Source of the DNA: Ignisphaera aggregans DSM 17230
GTDB taxonomy: Archaea > Thermoproteota > Thermoprotei_A > Sulfolobales > Ignisphaeraceae
Assembly: GCA_000145985.1 (NCBI GenBank)
Contig: CP002098.1
Location: 998,182-1,062,181 of the forward strand
Direction of reading: 5' to 3'
DNA length: 64,000 nucleotides
The notes under the pieces are model-generated. The model did not search any database. It was not told the DNA's origin and saw only the letters and a list, made by a program, of their open reading frames with translations. Of this stretch, positions 26,896 through 36,042 are shown piece by piece. Position 1 is the first letter of the stretch. Each line of letters begins with the position of its first letter. Position numbers and translations under genes: made by a program.

Positions 26896-27750
26896 ACCCC
26901 TACCTTACATACCTTTATTAAACATAGTACAAAAAGCTCTAGGTATGAGACTTTTTTTCTAGAATATTATATAGTTACTTGTCTTAAATCTTTAGCTGAC
27001 TAATATTTACAAGATTTTTGTTATTCTGATCAGCTATGATATATCTAGAAGCCGTGGACGAGAGAGCCGACATACTGTTATACAACATCTAAAATCTGTA
27101 GAGAGTATTCATAGCTATAAACTCTATTTAGACAAGGCTAGCATACCATGGTTCTAACCATTGTGCTGATTAGAAAACAGAATCTGGAGACAATGACACT
27201 AGGTATTACCAGGCTATAAAAAGAATTTGTATCACATAAACAAAAATTTGCTGAGATGTGCAATAATACGAATTTAAATAGATTCAGTGTCTAATTTCCA
27301 TCTCGATATAGAAACATATTTATTGTGTGGAGCCCATGTACCACTCAACTGAAGATGTGAGAAACATGGATCGTAGAACAAAGTATATACTAGGTCTAAA
27401 TGTGCTGGTAAGCACAATATGCTACTCCATTTCGCCGATAACCACATCTACATATACAGACATAATAACAACACCTCTGACAATCTTGCAACAATAACGT
27501 CTGTGATAAGCATAACTATAGTGATTCTATCATATATTGTCTTCTCCAGAAAAGAATTTGAAATATAGGGATGCAACAGATAGATCAAAACTCTACTTAT
27601 CTCCCCACCATCAACATCTCATTATGTTTAGAAACACTGTCATAAGATTTTCATAGTTCTGTATCACGTCATTCAGATGTTTATACCCAGGATTGTAATA
27701 TCTCTTCTATAGCTATGTACTGTATAGAGTGGTTGGACTATTATAGTGTG
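26896..27750. other. gene-poor stretch with decayed coding sequence
   Basis: No intact gene is seen over about 850 bases. A short GC-richer open frame at about 27036-27092 starts MIYLEAVDERAD and stops after 18 codons. A frameshifted small membrane-protein remnant lies at 27366-27568 and is listed separately. The rest has stops in all frames. With the neighbouring antitoxin-like genes and the tRNA-Gly beyond, this resembles the debris of a former mobile or accessory segment, but no transposase, inverted repeat or attachment duplication could be found by eye. Confidence 0.5.
27366..27568 (+). pseudogene. possible frameshifted small exported membrane protein
   Basis: The ATG at 27366 opens a frame reading MDRRTKYILGLNVLVSTICY, a signal-peptide-like segment, then threonine-rich sequence, and stops at about 27494. 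The sequence continues sensibly in another frame (NTSDNLATITSV), then a hydrophobic segment IVILSYIVF, positive residues SRKEFEI and a stop at 27566-27568. Together this looks like a small exported protein with a C-terminal membrane anchor, broken by one frameshift. A TTTAAATA element about 95 bases upstream could be its promoter. The product is unknown. This could also be chance. Confidence 0.35.
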
Positions 27751-28173
27751 CTAGAAGACCCTGCGAATTTCTTTGATTCTATCAAAGTCTTTGTCATTTG
27801 ATATAATCTCTTTTGCCCCTAGACGTATAGCACATGCAACGTGGAGCGCATCCTCAAGATCTATTCTATATGTATTCATAAGCTCTAAACCTCTCTCAAA
27901 ATCTTCAAGGGTTAGAGGTTCAAAGAGTATACGATTAGAAAGTGCTTTGAATGCCTTTAACACATGTTCCACAAAGTCGCTATCTCTAAGATTTGTCTCC
28001 TTTAATCCACCTAAAATTACAAGAGTTTCATATATCGTGAGTGTTGAGGTTATATATGAACCTCGCTTAGAGACTTGAGCATATCTAAGCCATTCAGCTG
28101 CTCTATCACCAAAGTCTGGATGTCCTCCAAGCCAATATACAAATACATTTACATCTATGTACCTCTTAACCAA
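27751..28173 (-). CDS. vapC: VapC-like PIN-domain toxin
   Basis: A 140-residue PIN-domain protein, a family of Mg-dependent ribonuclease toxins. Acidic residues of the active site appear in YIDVNVFVYW at the N-terminus, in TIYETLVI, in IDLEDALHVA and in SNDKDFDRI near the end, the expected order for VapC. Its start overlaps the end of the AbrB-type antitoxin gene by 19 bases, the classic toxin-antitoxin arrangement. The likely target is tRNA or rRNA, as in other VapC proteins. The specific target is unknown. Confidence 0.9.
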   Translation of the reverse strand: MVKRYIDVNVFVYWLGGHPDFGDRAAEWLRYAQVSKRGSYITSTLTIYETLVILGGLKETNLRDSDFVEHVLKAFKALSNRILFEPLTLEDFERGLELMNTYRIDLEDALHVACAIRLGAKEIISNDKDFDRIKEIRRVF

Positions 28174-28397
28174 TTTCCAAGAACCTCAAATAAGAATTCA
28201 TCGAGATCTTCAGGCCATTTATCCACTTTAACAGAGCCCTTAAACTTCTCAACAATATCTTCAATGGGCTCTACAATAAGTCTATTACCCTCGATGTATA
28301 TCTTCAGCAAAGTACCTTCCTTTATATTAAGTGTATCTCGTATCTCCTTAGGTATCACTATTCTACCCTTCTTCTCAACCCTTACTAATACTGCCAT
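28155..28397 (-). CDS. vapB: VapB-like antitoxin with AbrB domain
   Basis: An 80-residue protein with an N-terminal SpoVT/AbrB swapped-hairpin DNA-binding domain, VEKKGRIVIPKEIRD followed by GTLLKIYIEGNRL. The C-terminal 30 acidic and aromatic residues would wrap and inhibit the PIN toxin. The downstream toxin gene overlaps it. AbrB-type antitoxins normally bind their own promoter, so the pair is probably autoregulated, with the operator upstream of 28397. Confidence 0.9.
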   Translation of the reverse strand: MAVLVRVEKKGRIVIPKEIRDTLNIKEGTLLKIYIEGNRLIVEPIEDIVEKFKGSVKVDKWPEDLDEFLFEVLGNWLRGT

Positions 28398-28811
28398 ACT
28401 GGCAAAACCTAATATATAATATAGCTAGTGACACTTATAAACTTAGATCGGCAGATGCAACACATAGCTTAGTGCTACAACAGCGTTACACCATTACTTA
28501 ACTCAGCTAGGTTCAACAATATAACAAATTATGGACTTTGAACTTGCTGATAATCGAATTGTGATGGTTCCACCGTTCAAGAGCTTCATAGATAGTGTAC
28601 ATCTAAAATTCTCAAGCCTTATCATATAGTTAGTCATGATAGGATAGAGCTCATACATTCTAAATTGAACTTTCTAATCTATGTCATTATTCCATTTTGT
28701 ATAGTTTCTAAAATAGAATAGTGGTATGGAGATATGAATGTTGCATGAAGCCACATAATATGTTAAGAGAAATTTAACTTTTACAAAAGTTTATGAAGAG
28801 AGTTCTATTCT
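28398..28811. other. gap without recognisable gene
   Basis: About 410 bases between the VapBC promoter side and tRNA-Gly. I see no open frame with a ribosome site on either strand, no long inverted repeat and no tRNA-like fragment. The right end directly follows the tRNA's CCA end, the place where integrated elements often border tRNA genes, but no duplicate of the tRNA 3' end was spotted inside the window. Confidence 0.5.
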
Positions 28812-28890
28812 TGGTGCGGCGGCCGGGATTTGAACCCGGGATCTCCGGCTTGGCAGGCCGGCGTCCTAGACCAGGCTAGACGACCGCCGC
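28812..28890 (-). tRNA. tRNA-Gly (anticodon GCC), CCA encoded
   Basis: On the minus strand the acceptor stem GCGGCGG pairs with CCGCCGC. The anticodon stem CCGGC/GCCGG holds the loop CTGCCAA, giving anticodon GCC. The T arm reads CCCGGGTTCAAATCCCGG. The discriminator is A and the CCA end is encoded at 28812-28814. No intron is present. A strong TATA box (ATTTATAG) lies about 28-38 bases upstream of the 5' end, at about 28917-28928. Confidence 0.95.
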
Positions 28891-28912
28891 CTGTATCACG
28901 TTTTTTGTGGTG

Positions 28913-28930
28913 TAGCTATAAATATTTTTG
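28913..28930 (-). promoter_or_regulatory. TATA-type promoter of tRNA-Gly
   Basis: The minus strand reads AATATTTATAGC here. Its centre lies about 31 bases before the first tRNA base, the spacing expected for archaeal TBP/TFB promoters when transcription starts a few bases before the tRNA. Confidence 0.5.
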
Positions 28931-28932
28931 TT

Positions 28933-30186
28933 TTAAATCCAGTTTGTCTTTACTATTGTTTTTGGTGGTACATCTCTATATACTGTGATTCCTGGATATA
29001 TTATTGAGTGTGATCCTATTTTTATCCCTGGCATTATCGATACATTTATTCCTGTTTTTACATATCCTCCTATTACTGCTCCTAGTTTTCTTCTTCCTGA
29101 GTCAATCCTTTTTCCATCTATGGTCATCTTAATGGTTTTCTCATCTAGTCTTAGATTTGCTATTTTTGTTCCTGCTCCAAGATTAACATTTTCAGCTACT
29201 ATACTATCACCTATATATGATAGATGTGCTGCATGTGTATTCTCCATAACTATACTCTCCTTAACCTCTACAGAGAATCCTATATGAGATCCATCTAGTA
29301 TTACTGTATATGGTCTTAGATAGCTATTGGGTCCTATAGAAGCATTTTTACCTATGTATACAGGTCCCTCTATATATGTAGCACCCTTAACAACAGCATT
29401 ATCATCTACAATAACAGGGCCCTTTATAGTTACCATAGGATCTATAGAACCTCTGATATCTCTATAGCCAATCTTCTCCAGCTCTATTTTTGAAGCTTTT
29501 AGTAAATCCCATGGATATCCAATATCACTCCAACTCCTAGAATCAATAGTTATATATCTAAACTCTATACCCCTTCTATAGCCAAGACCTATAATATCTG
29601 TTAGCTCATATTCACCTCTAGGAGATAGACCTATTTCATTAACTAGCTCTAGAGTCTTAGAGGCAAATAGATATATACCTGCATTTGCAAGACCACTACC
29701 ACCAGATAGAGGCTTCTCCTCAATACCTATAACCCTATTGCCATCGATCAACAGCTTTCCATATCTAGAAACATCATCTAGATATACACTTGTAACAATA
29801 TTCCTATGTCCACCATCAACAATATTGCGAAGAACACTATAAACATTTTCAACATCTATATATAGATCTCCATATATAACAATAGCATCATCAAAAACTC
29901 TATCAATAGCAACCCTAACAGCATGAGCAGTACCAAGCTCCTGTCCCTGATAAACAAAAATAGGTTCTATACCAAGCTCACTAGATATACTCTTAACATA
30001 TTCTATAACCCTTTCCCCCATATAAGAAACAACAATAGCAATATTCTTTATACCAAGCATGGATAATAGCTTTAGAGGTCTATATATCACAGGTTTATTG
30101 ACTATAGGTAGCAAAACCTTTGGTCTAGTCTCAGTTAGAGGCTCTAGCCTATGACCTCTACCACCTGCAAGTACAATACCTATCAA
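28933..30186 (-). CDS. bifunctional-type sugar-1-phosphate nucleotidylyltransferase (GlmU-like)
   Basis: The N-terminal 230 residues are a nucleotidyltransferase domain: LAGGRGHRLEPLT with the catalytic loop, RPKVLLPI and a metal site near GDLYID. The C-terminal 170 residues form a left-handed beta-helix of hexapeptide repeats (for example VIVDDNAVVKGATYI, then IGKNASIGPN). This architecture matches archaeal GlmU/Sulfolobus ST0452-type enzymes, which make UDP-GlcNAc, UDP-Glc or dTDP-Glc and may also have acetyltransferase activity. Substrate choice cannot be read by eye. Two adjacent TTG codons may start it. The second sits six bases after a GGTG site. Confidence 0.88.
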   Translation of the reverse strand: MIGIVLAGGRGHRLEPLTETRPKVLLPIVNKPVIYRPLKLLSMLGIKNIAIVVSYMGERVIEYVKSISSELGIEPIFVYQGQELGTAHAVRVAIDRVFDDAIVIYGDLYIDVENVYSVLRNIVDGGHRNIVTSVYLDDVSRYGKLLIDGNRVIGIEEKPLSGGSGLANAGIYLFASKTLELVNEIGLSPRGEYELTDIIGLGYRRGIEFRYITIDSRSWSDIGYPWDLLKASKIELEKIGYRDIRGSIDPMVTIKGPVIVDDNAVVKGATYIEGPVYIGKNASIGPNSYLRPYTVILDGSHIGFSVEVKESIVMENTHAAHLSYIGDSIVAENVNLGAGTKIANLRLDEKTIKMTIDGKRIDSGRRKLGAVIGGYVKTGINVSIMPGIKIGSHSIIYPGITVYRDVPPKTIVKTNWI

Positions 30187-30270
30187 CAACTACACCTATT
30201 CGATAAGCAGAGTACCCCAAGATAAAAACCTTATTGGTATAGCAAGAATTAAGAATCTATAGAAAGAATT

Positions 30271-30924
30271 TTATCCAAATACTGCTTCTGTTAAACCAGG
30301 TTTTGCTATGACCACAGCTTTCCTAGGACCACTAGGTGTTGGAATAGCTATAAGCTTTGACTTTGCAAACTCAACCTTTCTTATAGGATAGATCTTCTTA
30401 GCCTCATTAAATATAGCTTGGTTGAAATCTCCAAACACCATTCCAACAGCAAATTCATCAAAAGTCTTCTCAGAAGCAATCTTTGTTACTAAATCCATCA
30501 CAATCTTTCTAATAGCATGCCTCTGACTCGTTCCACATCTATATGTAGTCCATACCATAACCGTGGGTCTAACAATATAGCCATCTTTTGTTGTGACATT
30601 GAATATAGCTGTTATCTTACTGCTCTTCCTCCTAGTCAAACTCCTTATATAGTCTCTAGCAAGCTCATGACCCTTAAAAATTGTGTAAGCATTATCACCA
30701 TCTATTCTAACTATTTGGAAACGTAAATGAACATGTACCTGTGTTATATCACCAGTTAAATCATATAGAGTTGTCTCTACAACTCTACCCAGCAACTTCC
30801 ACGGCTCATCACTAGGTGTTGTAGCTATAGTTATAGATCCAAACGCCTGTGGCGTAATAACATTATACCACTTCTTAAGCCTCCACCTCTCTCTACCAGT
30901 CAATTTAAACTTTGATGTACTCAT
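30271..30924 (-). CDS. rps3ae: 30S ribosomal protein eS1 (S3Ae)
   Basis: This small-subunit protein, found only in archaea and eukaryotes, is 217 residues long, the usual archaeal size. Recognised from WYNVITPQAFG, DLTGDITQVHVHLRFQI, RRKSSKITAI and the region around RHAIRKIVMD. It lies on the platform near the 3' end of 16S rRNA and the mRNA exit. The gene is last in the long minus-strand run starting at about 36.26 kb. About 100 bases separate it from Pcc1. Confidence 0.96.
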   Translation of the reverse strand: MSTSKFKLTGRERWRLKKWYNVITPQAFGSITIATTPSDEPWKLLGRVVETTLYDLTGDITQVHVHLRFQIVRIDGDNAYTIFKGHELARDYIRSLTRRKSSKITAIFNVTTKDGYIVRPTVMVWTTYRCGTSQRHAIRKIVMDLVTKIASEKTFDEFAVGMVFGDFNQAIFNEAKKIYPIRKVEFAKSKLIAIPTPSGPRKAVVIAKPGLTEAVFG

Positions 30925-31022
30925 ACACTATTCACACTCTTATTACATAACCATATCATTGTATAAGCTTAAAAACTTTATATACAAAGGGGAGAGAAAT
31001 GCTTTAGAGACCTAATACATCT

Positions 31023-31280
31023 CTATTTACTCTCTAAAAATATGCTTAGAGTCCTTGCAACAGTATTTATATGCATTAATAAATCGTCAACAGTGTTACG
31101 AAATGTAAGAATACCTATCTTCTCCCCCCTAACTACAATATTTAGATCACTATTCCTACACTCCATATCAATAGTAATTCCCTTAGGTGCCAAGAGATTA
31201 TCTGGTTGAACAGACTCTAGAATACTTCTACACATATCTGCATCCCCTATAGGTATTGATATAGTCAACTCTATTGTCAT
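31023..31280 (-). CDS. pcc1: KEOPS complex subunit Pcc1
   Basis: An 85-residue alpha/beta protein matching Pcc1/CGI-like subunits, with the pattern VVRGEKIGILTFRNTVDDLLMHI near the end. Pcc1 dimerises and binds tRNA in KEOPS, the complex that makes N6-threonylcarbamoyladenosine at A37. It overlaps the DHH-like gene upstream by four bases. Kae1 and Bud32 are encoded 3-4 kb upstream in the same run. The identification rests on short sequence but is well supported by context. Confidence 0.85.
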   Translation of the reverse strand: MTIELTISIPIGDADMCRSILESVQPDNLLAPKGITIDMECRNSDLNIVVRGEKIGILTFRNTVDDLLMHINTVARTLSIFLESK

Positions 31281-32437
31281 CTAATAACATCACCAACCTC
31301 CTGTAGAGAGGATAGAACAACATTATGTCTATCCATATTCAACTCCTTATCTAATGGCCATCTAGGCTCTATAAACTGTATAGGTAGTAGATACTCCTTC
31401 CCATGAGAAAAAACAGCTATTTCATCTACAAGTCCTAGAGCTCTAAATATTCTATAAACTGTATATAGTGGTAATGGATACTGCTCTGTCGATATATCTA
31501 TTACGCTAACCCTATTACCCTTTACAATCACTCTCTTAATTAGCTGATTCCTTATAGTTTCATCTATAAAATTCTTGATTCTTCTAATCATAGAACTAGA
31601 GTATATCTTGATATATTTAAAGAACTCTACATCTATATAGAGATATATCAGTGTATCAGGACCCTTTAGATCTATAAATGTTTGAAGAATATATGTAGCT
31701 TCATATATATCATCAATATCTTCTACCCCCTTAACAACAATCTTATCTCCAATGATGCTAATAGGATTTCTAGAATATGTAGAGAGTATCTTTGTAATCT
31801 CCTCACCAATCTTATTCCTCACATCTACACCCGTAACCTCTCCTATAGCTACTTGAAACTTTTTACTATTCTCACCATCTAGAGAATAGCCAAGTATATA
31901 TGGATCTATAGTTCTCTCTAGAGATGTAGCTAAATCTACTTTAGGATATCCAAATAGCCTTAGAGTATTTACATATTCCCAAAACTCCTTTGAAATAGCA
32001 CTCTCTACCAAGTTTCTATGTGCTTCAAAAAGTTTTTCATCATAGAGGCTATACCTTGATAATGAGAGCATTGCTGCTAGAGATAAGACTTCTAGTGTTC
32101 TTGGGATAATCCAATAATTCTTTAGTTCTCTAACTATGTGTAGCGATATTGATAGAGATGTTTTTGGATCTCTACCGATATAGTCATCTAGATATAGAAT
32201 TCTATAGCTAGCTAGAGGAGTTCTTTGAAAGACTCCTATCATAAGAACTATAGCTCCAGATTCAATAGGTTTGCTAGCTCTATAAAATGGTGCTAATTGT
32301 ATATCTATGTCATGTTCCTTCAACAATCTGTAGAGTAGAAATGTTGAATGTAGAGAATCTATATTTGTGGAATAGACTATATATAGAGATTTAGAGTTTT
32401 TCAATAGTGAGAGAAGTTCTCCAAATGTATGTGGCAT
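31277..32437 (-). CDS. DHH-like phosphoesterase relative with degenerate active site
   Basis: A 386-residue protein at the place where Crenarchaeota often keep a RecJ/DHH-family homologue, between uS15 and Pcc1. The N-terminal region with NIDSLHSTFLLYRLL is in the position of the DHH-family D-x-D motif, and LDDYIG may replace the DHH triad, but the usual metal ligands (DxD, DHH) are not clear. It is likely an inactive or altered member. Active archaeal RecJ-like proteins associate with replication or degrade RNA. The role here is unknown. It is coupled to Pcc1 by a four-base overlap. Confidence 0.6.
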   Translation of the reverse strand: MPHTFGELLSLLKNSKSLYIVYSTNIDSLHSTFLLYRLLKEHDIDIQLAPFYRASKPIESGAIVLMIGVFQRTPLASYRILYLDDYIGRDPKTSLSISLHIVRELKNYWIIPRTLEVLSLAAMLSLSRYSLYDEKLFEAHRNLVESAISKEFWEYVNTLRLFGYPKVDLATSLERTIDPYILGYSLDGENSKKFQVAIGEVTGVDVRNKIGEEITKILSTYSRNPISIIGDKIVVKGVEDIDDIYEATYILQTFIDLKGPDTLIYLYIDVEFFKYIKIYSSSMIRRIKNFIDETIRNQLIKRVIVKGNRVSVIDISTEQYPLPLYTVYRIFRALGLVDEIAVFSHGKEYLLPIQFIEPRWPLDKELNMDRHNVVLSSLQEVGDVIR

Positions 32438-32464
32438 AATCTATGCCTTAACTACATAGCTACG

Positions 32465-33037
32465 CTAAGCATTGGCATTAGCCTCATTACCTGTCTCCGA
32501 AGCTTCTACCCCTCCCTCAGATGGCTGCTGAGACCCTGTCTGCTGTGTAAGTTCTTCACCCATCTGCATACCAGTGCCAAGATATTGTGATACAAGGATT
32601 TTTGCTCTTTCAGGATCATATACAAAGTCTTGTGGTAACTTTCCTATACGTTTATAGTACTTTATAAGTGATTGAATCTTAGACTCTACCTCTATCAAGC
32701 CCCTCTTACTAGCAAAATCCTTTGGATGCTCCTGCAAATGTCTTCGAAGGTTTACAGCTTTAGCCATAAGCCTCAATAGATCTTCTGGAACAGGGTATTT
32801 AACACCATACTTCTCTAATAGTTTTTCAAGCTTCATACCTGTAACACTCTTTACTAAAGGAATTCCATATTGATCCCTTAGTATTATTCCTATCATCGAT
32901 GGTGTATAGCCAAGTCTAGCTAATTCAGCAGCTAGAGTTCCTATCTCATCAACAGAGTATCTAACCCATTTTGGTGGACCTATTCTTACAGGTCTTATAG
33001 ATTCTGATTGACCTTTATCACGTCTTTTACCCGCCAT
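32465..33037 (-). CDS. rps15: 30S ribosomal protein uS15
   Basis: Archaeal-type uS15 with the long N-terminal extension (PPKWVRYS onwards) and a core containing [17 protein letters not shown] and [20 protein letters not shown]. The C-terminus carries an extra tail of about 30 residues rich in Gln, Gly and Glu, not usual in the family and likely disordered. ATG 33037 is chosen since GGTG lies six bases before it. An upstream GTG at 33046 overlaps that site. Confidence 0.95.
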   Translation of the reverse strand: MAGKRRDKGQSESIRPVRIGPPKWVRYSVDEIGTLAAELARLGYTPSMIGIILRDQYGIPLVKSVTGMKLEKLLEKYGVKYPVPEDLLRLMAKAVNLRRHLQEHPKDFASKRGLIEVESKIQSLIKYYKRIGKLPQDFVYDPERAKILVSQYLGTGMQMGEELTQQTGSQQPSEGGVEASETGNEANANA

Positions 33038-33070
33038 TATATACACCAGCTTATACTTTAACGAATTATG

Positions 33071-33661
33071 CTACTGAGAAAATATAAGTCTATCTCTATT
33101 TGCATACACCCACTCCCCCAATGCTCTAAAAGCTTTTCCTCTATGTGAATACATATTCTTTTCACTTCTATCCATTTCAGCAAATGTTTTGGAGTGATTA
33201 GATGGTATGAATATAGGGTCATAGCCAAATCCTTTATCACCCCTTATCTCATTAGCTATATAGCCCTCAGTAATACCCTCAAATACATATATCTCACTAT
33301 CACTAATAGCTAATGCTACAATAGCTATGAATCTTGCATTCCTATTCCTTACTCCCTCCATAAGCTTCAAAATACCTTTTAGCCCTATAGTTCTATAGAC
33401 ATAACTACTATAGGGACCTGGAAAACCATTTAATGCATCTATAAATAATCCGGAATCCTCAACCACCACAGGTTTTCTAATAACCTCATATGCATGTTTA
33501 GCAGCATAGATAGCTATTTCTCTAAGAGAATCACTCTGAATCTCTATCTTCTTCACATCAATAGGTATAAGCTCTATACCAAAACTCTTCACTATCTCAT
33601 TAGCCTCTATAACTTTGTTCATATTATTTGTTACAAACATTATCTTCATATCTGTCGCCAT
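33071..33661 (-). CDS. rdgB: XTP/dITP diphosphatase (RdgB/HAM1 family)
   Basis: A nucleotide-pool sanitising enzyme that hydrolyses dITP, ITP and XTP to monophosphates. It shows FVTNNMNKVIEA with the substrate loop, VEDSGLFIDALNGFPG with the metal-binding acid, and the late GFGYDPIFIP and AEMDRSEKNMYSHRGKAF motifs. A normal length of 196 residues. The N-terminus overlaps the Bud32 stop by 16 bases, with an internal ATG four codons in as another start. It is part of the KEOPS-ribosomal run. Confidence 0.95.
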   Translation of the reverse strand: MATDMKIMFVTNNMNKVIEANEIVKSFGIELIPIDVKKIEIQSDSLREIAIYAAKHAYEVIRKPVVVEDSGLFIDALNGFPGPYSSYVYRTIGLKGILKLMEGVRNRNARFIAIVALAISDSEIYVFEGITEGYIANEIRGDKGFGYDPIFIPSNHSKTFAEMDRSEKNMYSHRGKAFRALGEWVYANRDRLIFSQ

Positions 33662-34413
33662 TCACTCCTAAGTTTTCTCTCAGCAACATACCTACCCCTC
33701 TTCCTAATATCATCAACAAGTCTCAACACCTTTATAGTCTTCTCACTACCCATAACCTCGCTATACCCATTAATAAAACATTTCTTAAGTATATCCTCAT
33801 ATCTATAGTGAGTACTCTCTATAGATCTAAAGTAGATATGTAGATCTACAGCATAGTCCTCCATCCTTTTAGAGAAGTCTGAGAGACCAAAATCTATTAG
33901 ATATATATCCCTAGTTCTATTCTCAATCATTACATTACTTGTAGTTAGATCTCCATGAACAATATGTAGATTGTGCATAGTTCCTGTATATATACCAACA
34001 GCTCTAGATATCAAACATAATTCCTCTTCATTCATATGATCTATAAGCTCTCTAAAACTATTCCCATCGATATACTCCATAATTATTATTCCATCATCAG
34101 GTTCTACATATAGCGGAGTAGGGATATTTATATTTGCCTGTAGTAATTTAAACATAATCTTAGCTTCCCTCTCTGTTCTATCTCTTCTAAAAGCTATATC
34201 TAAATCTCTTGGCATAAAATTTTTAGGAAATCTCCATTTAATTATTACATCTATTCCTAGAAATCTAGCTCTATATATAATTGCTTCTGCACCTATAGAA
34301 AATGGCATTATATTCTCAAGGAGTCTAACTATCTCTATCCTCCCATCACTTCTAATTATATGTATCTCCTCTTTCAGCATATCTACAATTGTTTTAGGAT
34401 ACTCTATCTCCAT
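33646..34413 (-). CDS. bud32: KEOPS kinase subunit Bud32
   Basis: An atypical small kinase/ATPase of 255 residues. A glycine-containing N-terminal loop (SIGAEAIIY), the VIIKW lysine, the catalytic HGDLTTSN and metal-binding LIDFGLS are all intact. The C-terminal RGRYVAERK tail is typical of Bud32. Within KEOPS it supports tRNA t6A synthesis by Kae1. It overlaps Kae1 by ten bases. Many euryarchaea fuse the two, but here they are separate genes as in most Crenarchaeota. Confidence 0.95.
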   Translation of the reverse strand: MEIEYPKTIVDMLKEEIHIIRSDGRIEIVRLLENIMPFSIGAEAIIYRARFLGIDVIIKWRFPKNFMPRDLDIAFRRDRTEREAKIMFKLLQANINIPTPLYVEPDDGIIIMEYIDGNSFRELIDHMNEEELCLISRAVGIYTGTMHNLHIVHGDLTTSNVMIENRTRDIYLIDFGLSDFSKRMEDYAVDLHIYFRSIESTHYRYEDILKKCFINGYSEVMGSEKTIKVLRLVDDIRKRGRYVAERKLRSEWRQI

Positions 34414-35426
34414 GGAATTTCGACCTCATCTATACGCCATCTCTGATTAACTAGAGCTTTCCTAGGATCTATAGTGATGCCCTTCTTAAATGCTAGAAGA
34501 CCTGTCCATGCAATCATAACGCCATTGTCAACAGCATATTTTGGTGGAACTATACCTAGCGATGAGTTATATGTCTTTGCAAGCTGTAAGAATTTTTCTC
34601 TGAGTATAGGGCTTGCAGCAACACCTCCTACAACTAACAGTTCTTTCTTCTTAGTATGAACAAGACATCTAGCAGCAACCTCTAGAATACTATTATATGC
34701 TATTTCTCTTAGCGTTAAACAGATATCATTTAGATCAACACCCTTTCTATACATCTTTAGTGCTGCTGTTAAAAGACCTGAAAAGGCTACATCCTGACCC
34801 TTTACAACATATGGCAAGCCCCTTACAAAGTTTTTACCGGCTTCAGCACATCTATCTACTACATGAATACCATTTACGACATATGGAGGGCCTAGATTAA
34901 CTTCTCTTGCAAATGTATCTAATAGATTACCTAATGCTATATCTAGTGTTTCGCCAAAGACCCTATATCTCTTTTCAGTATATGCAATAATAGCTGTATT
35001 TCCACCTGAGAGATAGACAACAACAGGATCTCTTAGATCTGTCATCTTAATACCTATCTCCACATGGGCTACCGCATGGTTAACAGGTACAAGGGGTTTC
35101 CCAAGATATATTGAAAGTGCTCTCGCAACTGAAGCACCAATTCTTAGGCAAGGGCCTAGACCTGGTCCTAGTGCAATAGCTATAGCATCAATATCCTTTA
35201 TCGATATTTCTGCAGAATCTATAGCTCTCTTTATAACCATATGGCTATTCTCTGCAAAGAATCTTGATGCTTCTCTTGGATGTATTCCACCATGCTTAGG
35301 TATATATTGAATTCTTTCATCAGCTAAGATAAACTTCTCAGATTCATCAACAATTCCTACACCAAATGTATGTGCTGTAGATTCTATACCAAGAATAACA
35401 ACACTCTCCTTAAGCATTACAATCAT
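34404..35426 (-). CDS. kae1: tRNA threonylcarbamoyltransferase Kae1
   Basis: The catalytic subunit of KEOPS, which transfers threonylcarbamoyl from its adenylate to A37 of ANN-decoding tRNAs. It shows LGIESTAHTFG with the ASKHA phosphate loop, HGGIHPREA, the metal-binding H117 and H121 in NHAVAHVEIG, and VYLSGGNT. C-terminal VVGGVAASP and DNGVMIAW complete the family. Length 340 residues. ATG codons at 35426 and 35417 are both possible starts. Confidence 0.96.
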   Translation of the reverse strand: MIVMLKESVVILGIESTAHTFGVGIVDESEKFILADERIQYIPKHGGIHPREASRFFAENSHMVIKRAIDSAEISIKDIDAIAIALGPGLGPCLRIGASVARALSIYLGKPLVPVNHAVAHVEIGIKMTDLRDPVVVYLSGGNTAIIAYTEKRYRVFGETLDIALGNLLDTFAREVNLGPPYVVNGIHVVDRCAEAGKNFVRGLPYVVKGQDVAFSGLLTAALKMYRKGVDLNDICLTLREIAYNSILEVAARCLVHTKKKELLVVGGVAASPILREKFLQLAKTYNSSLGIVPPKYAVDNGVMIAWTGLLAFKKGITIDPRKALVNQRWRIDEVEIPWR

Positions 35427-35475
35427 CTATTAATTATAAAAATACTGAGACAATACAGTCATAGAATTTCATTGT

Positions 35476-35664
35476 CTATTTCGCTGAAGGCTTCTCCTCA
35501 ACAAATATTGTATAGTTACACTTTCCACAATGCCATCTAGGTTTACCAACTCTATGATAAGCCATTACAGAGCCACAGCGTGGGCAAAGTCTATTCTTCA
35601 GCTTTATAGTACCCTTACTATAGTCATATTCATATAGTCTTGATCTAAAGATCTTTTCACCCAT
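35476..35664 (-). CDS. rps27ae: 30S ribosomal protein eS31 (S27Ae)
   Basis: A 62-residue zinc-ribbon ribosomal protein. Four cysteines are seen in CPRCGSVM and CGKCNY, separated by HRVGKPRWH. In archaea it is not fused to ubiquitin. It lies 14 bases downstream of eS24, the standard archaeal order, and precedes Kae1. Confidence 0.95.
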   Translation of the reverse strand: MGEKIFRSRLYEYDYSKGTIKLKNRLCPRCGSVMAYHRVGKPRWHCGKCNYTIFVEEKPSAK

Positions 35665-35678
35665 TCAATACACCTAAT

Positions 35679-36026
35679 CTACTGCTCTAGGCCAAGCCTC
35701 TTAAAAATATATCTAGGTTCTACAAGTCTTGCTAATGATATATCTTCATATATATGGACATAAGCCTTAGAGCTTCCTCTACCATAATGAGATAATATAT
35801 TCTTAACAATAACCCTATCCTCACTCACTCCATATATAGATGCAACAATTTTCTGAACATCTTTTCTAGATGGTGTACCACTCCTTATATGATCTATATA
35901 TAGCTCAAGCTCTATTCTCTTCAATAATTTATTTAGCTTTTCATCTAATATAGTTACACTTACATCCTCTGAAACACTTATAGTCTTACCCTTATTGCCA
36001 AGCTTTTTCTCTAGCTCCATTACCAA
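35679..36026 (-). CDS. rps24e: 30S ribosomal protein eS24
   Basis: A 115-residue archaeal eS24 recognised from NKLLKRIELELYIDH, GTPSRKDVQKIVASIYG and the SHYGRGSSKAYVHIYED motif. It sits between RpoE2/Spt4 and eS31, a conserved archaeal gene order. ATG is used, with a second ATG two codons later. Confidence 0.95.
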   Translation of the reverse strand: MVMELEKKLGNKGKTISVSEDVSVTILDEKLNKLLKRIELELYIDHIRSGTPSRKDVQKIVASIYGVSEDRVIVKNILSHYGRGSSKAYVHIYEDISLARLVEPRYIFKRLGLEQ

Positions 36027-36042
36027 TACCTCTAAATACTAA

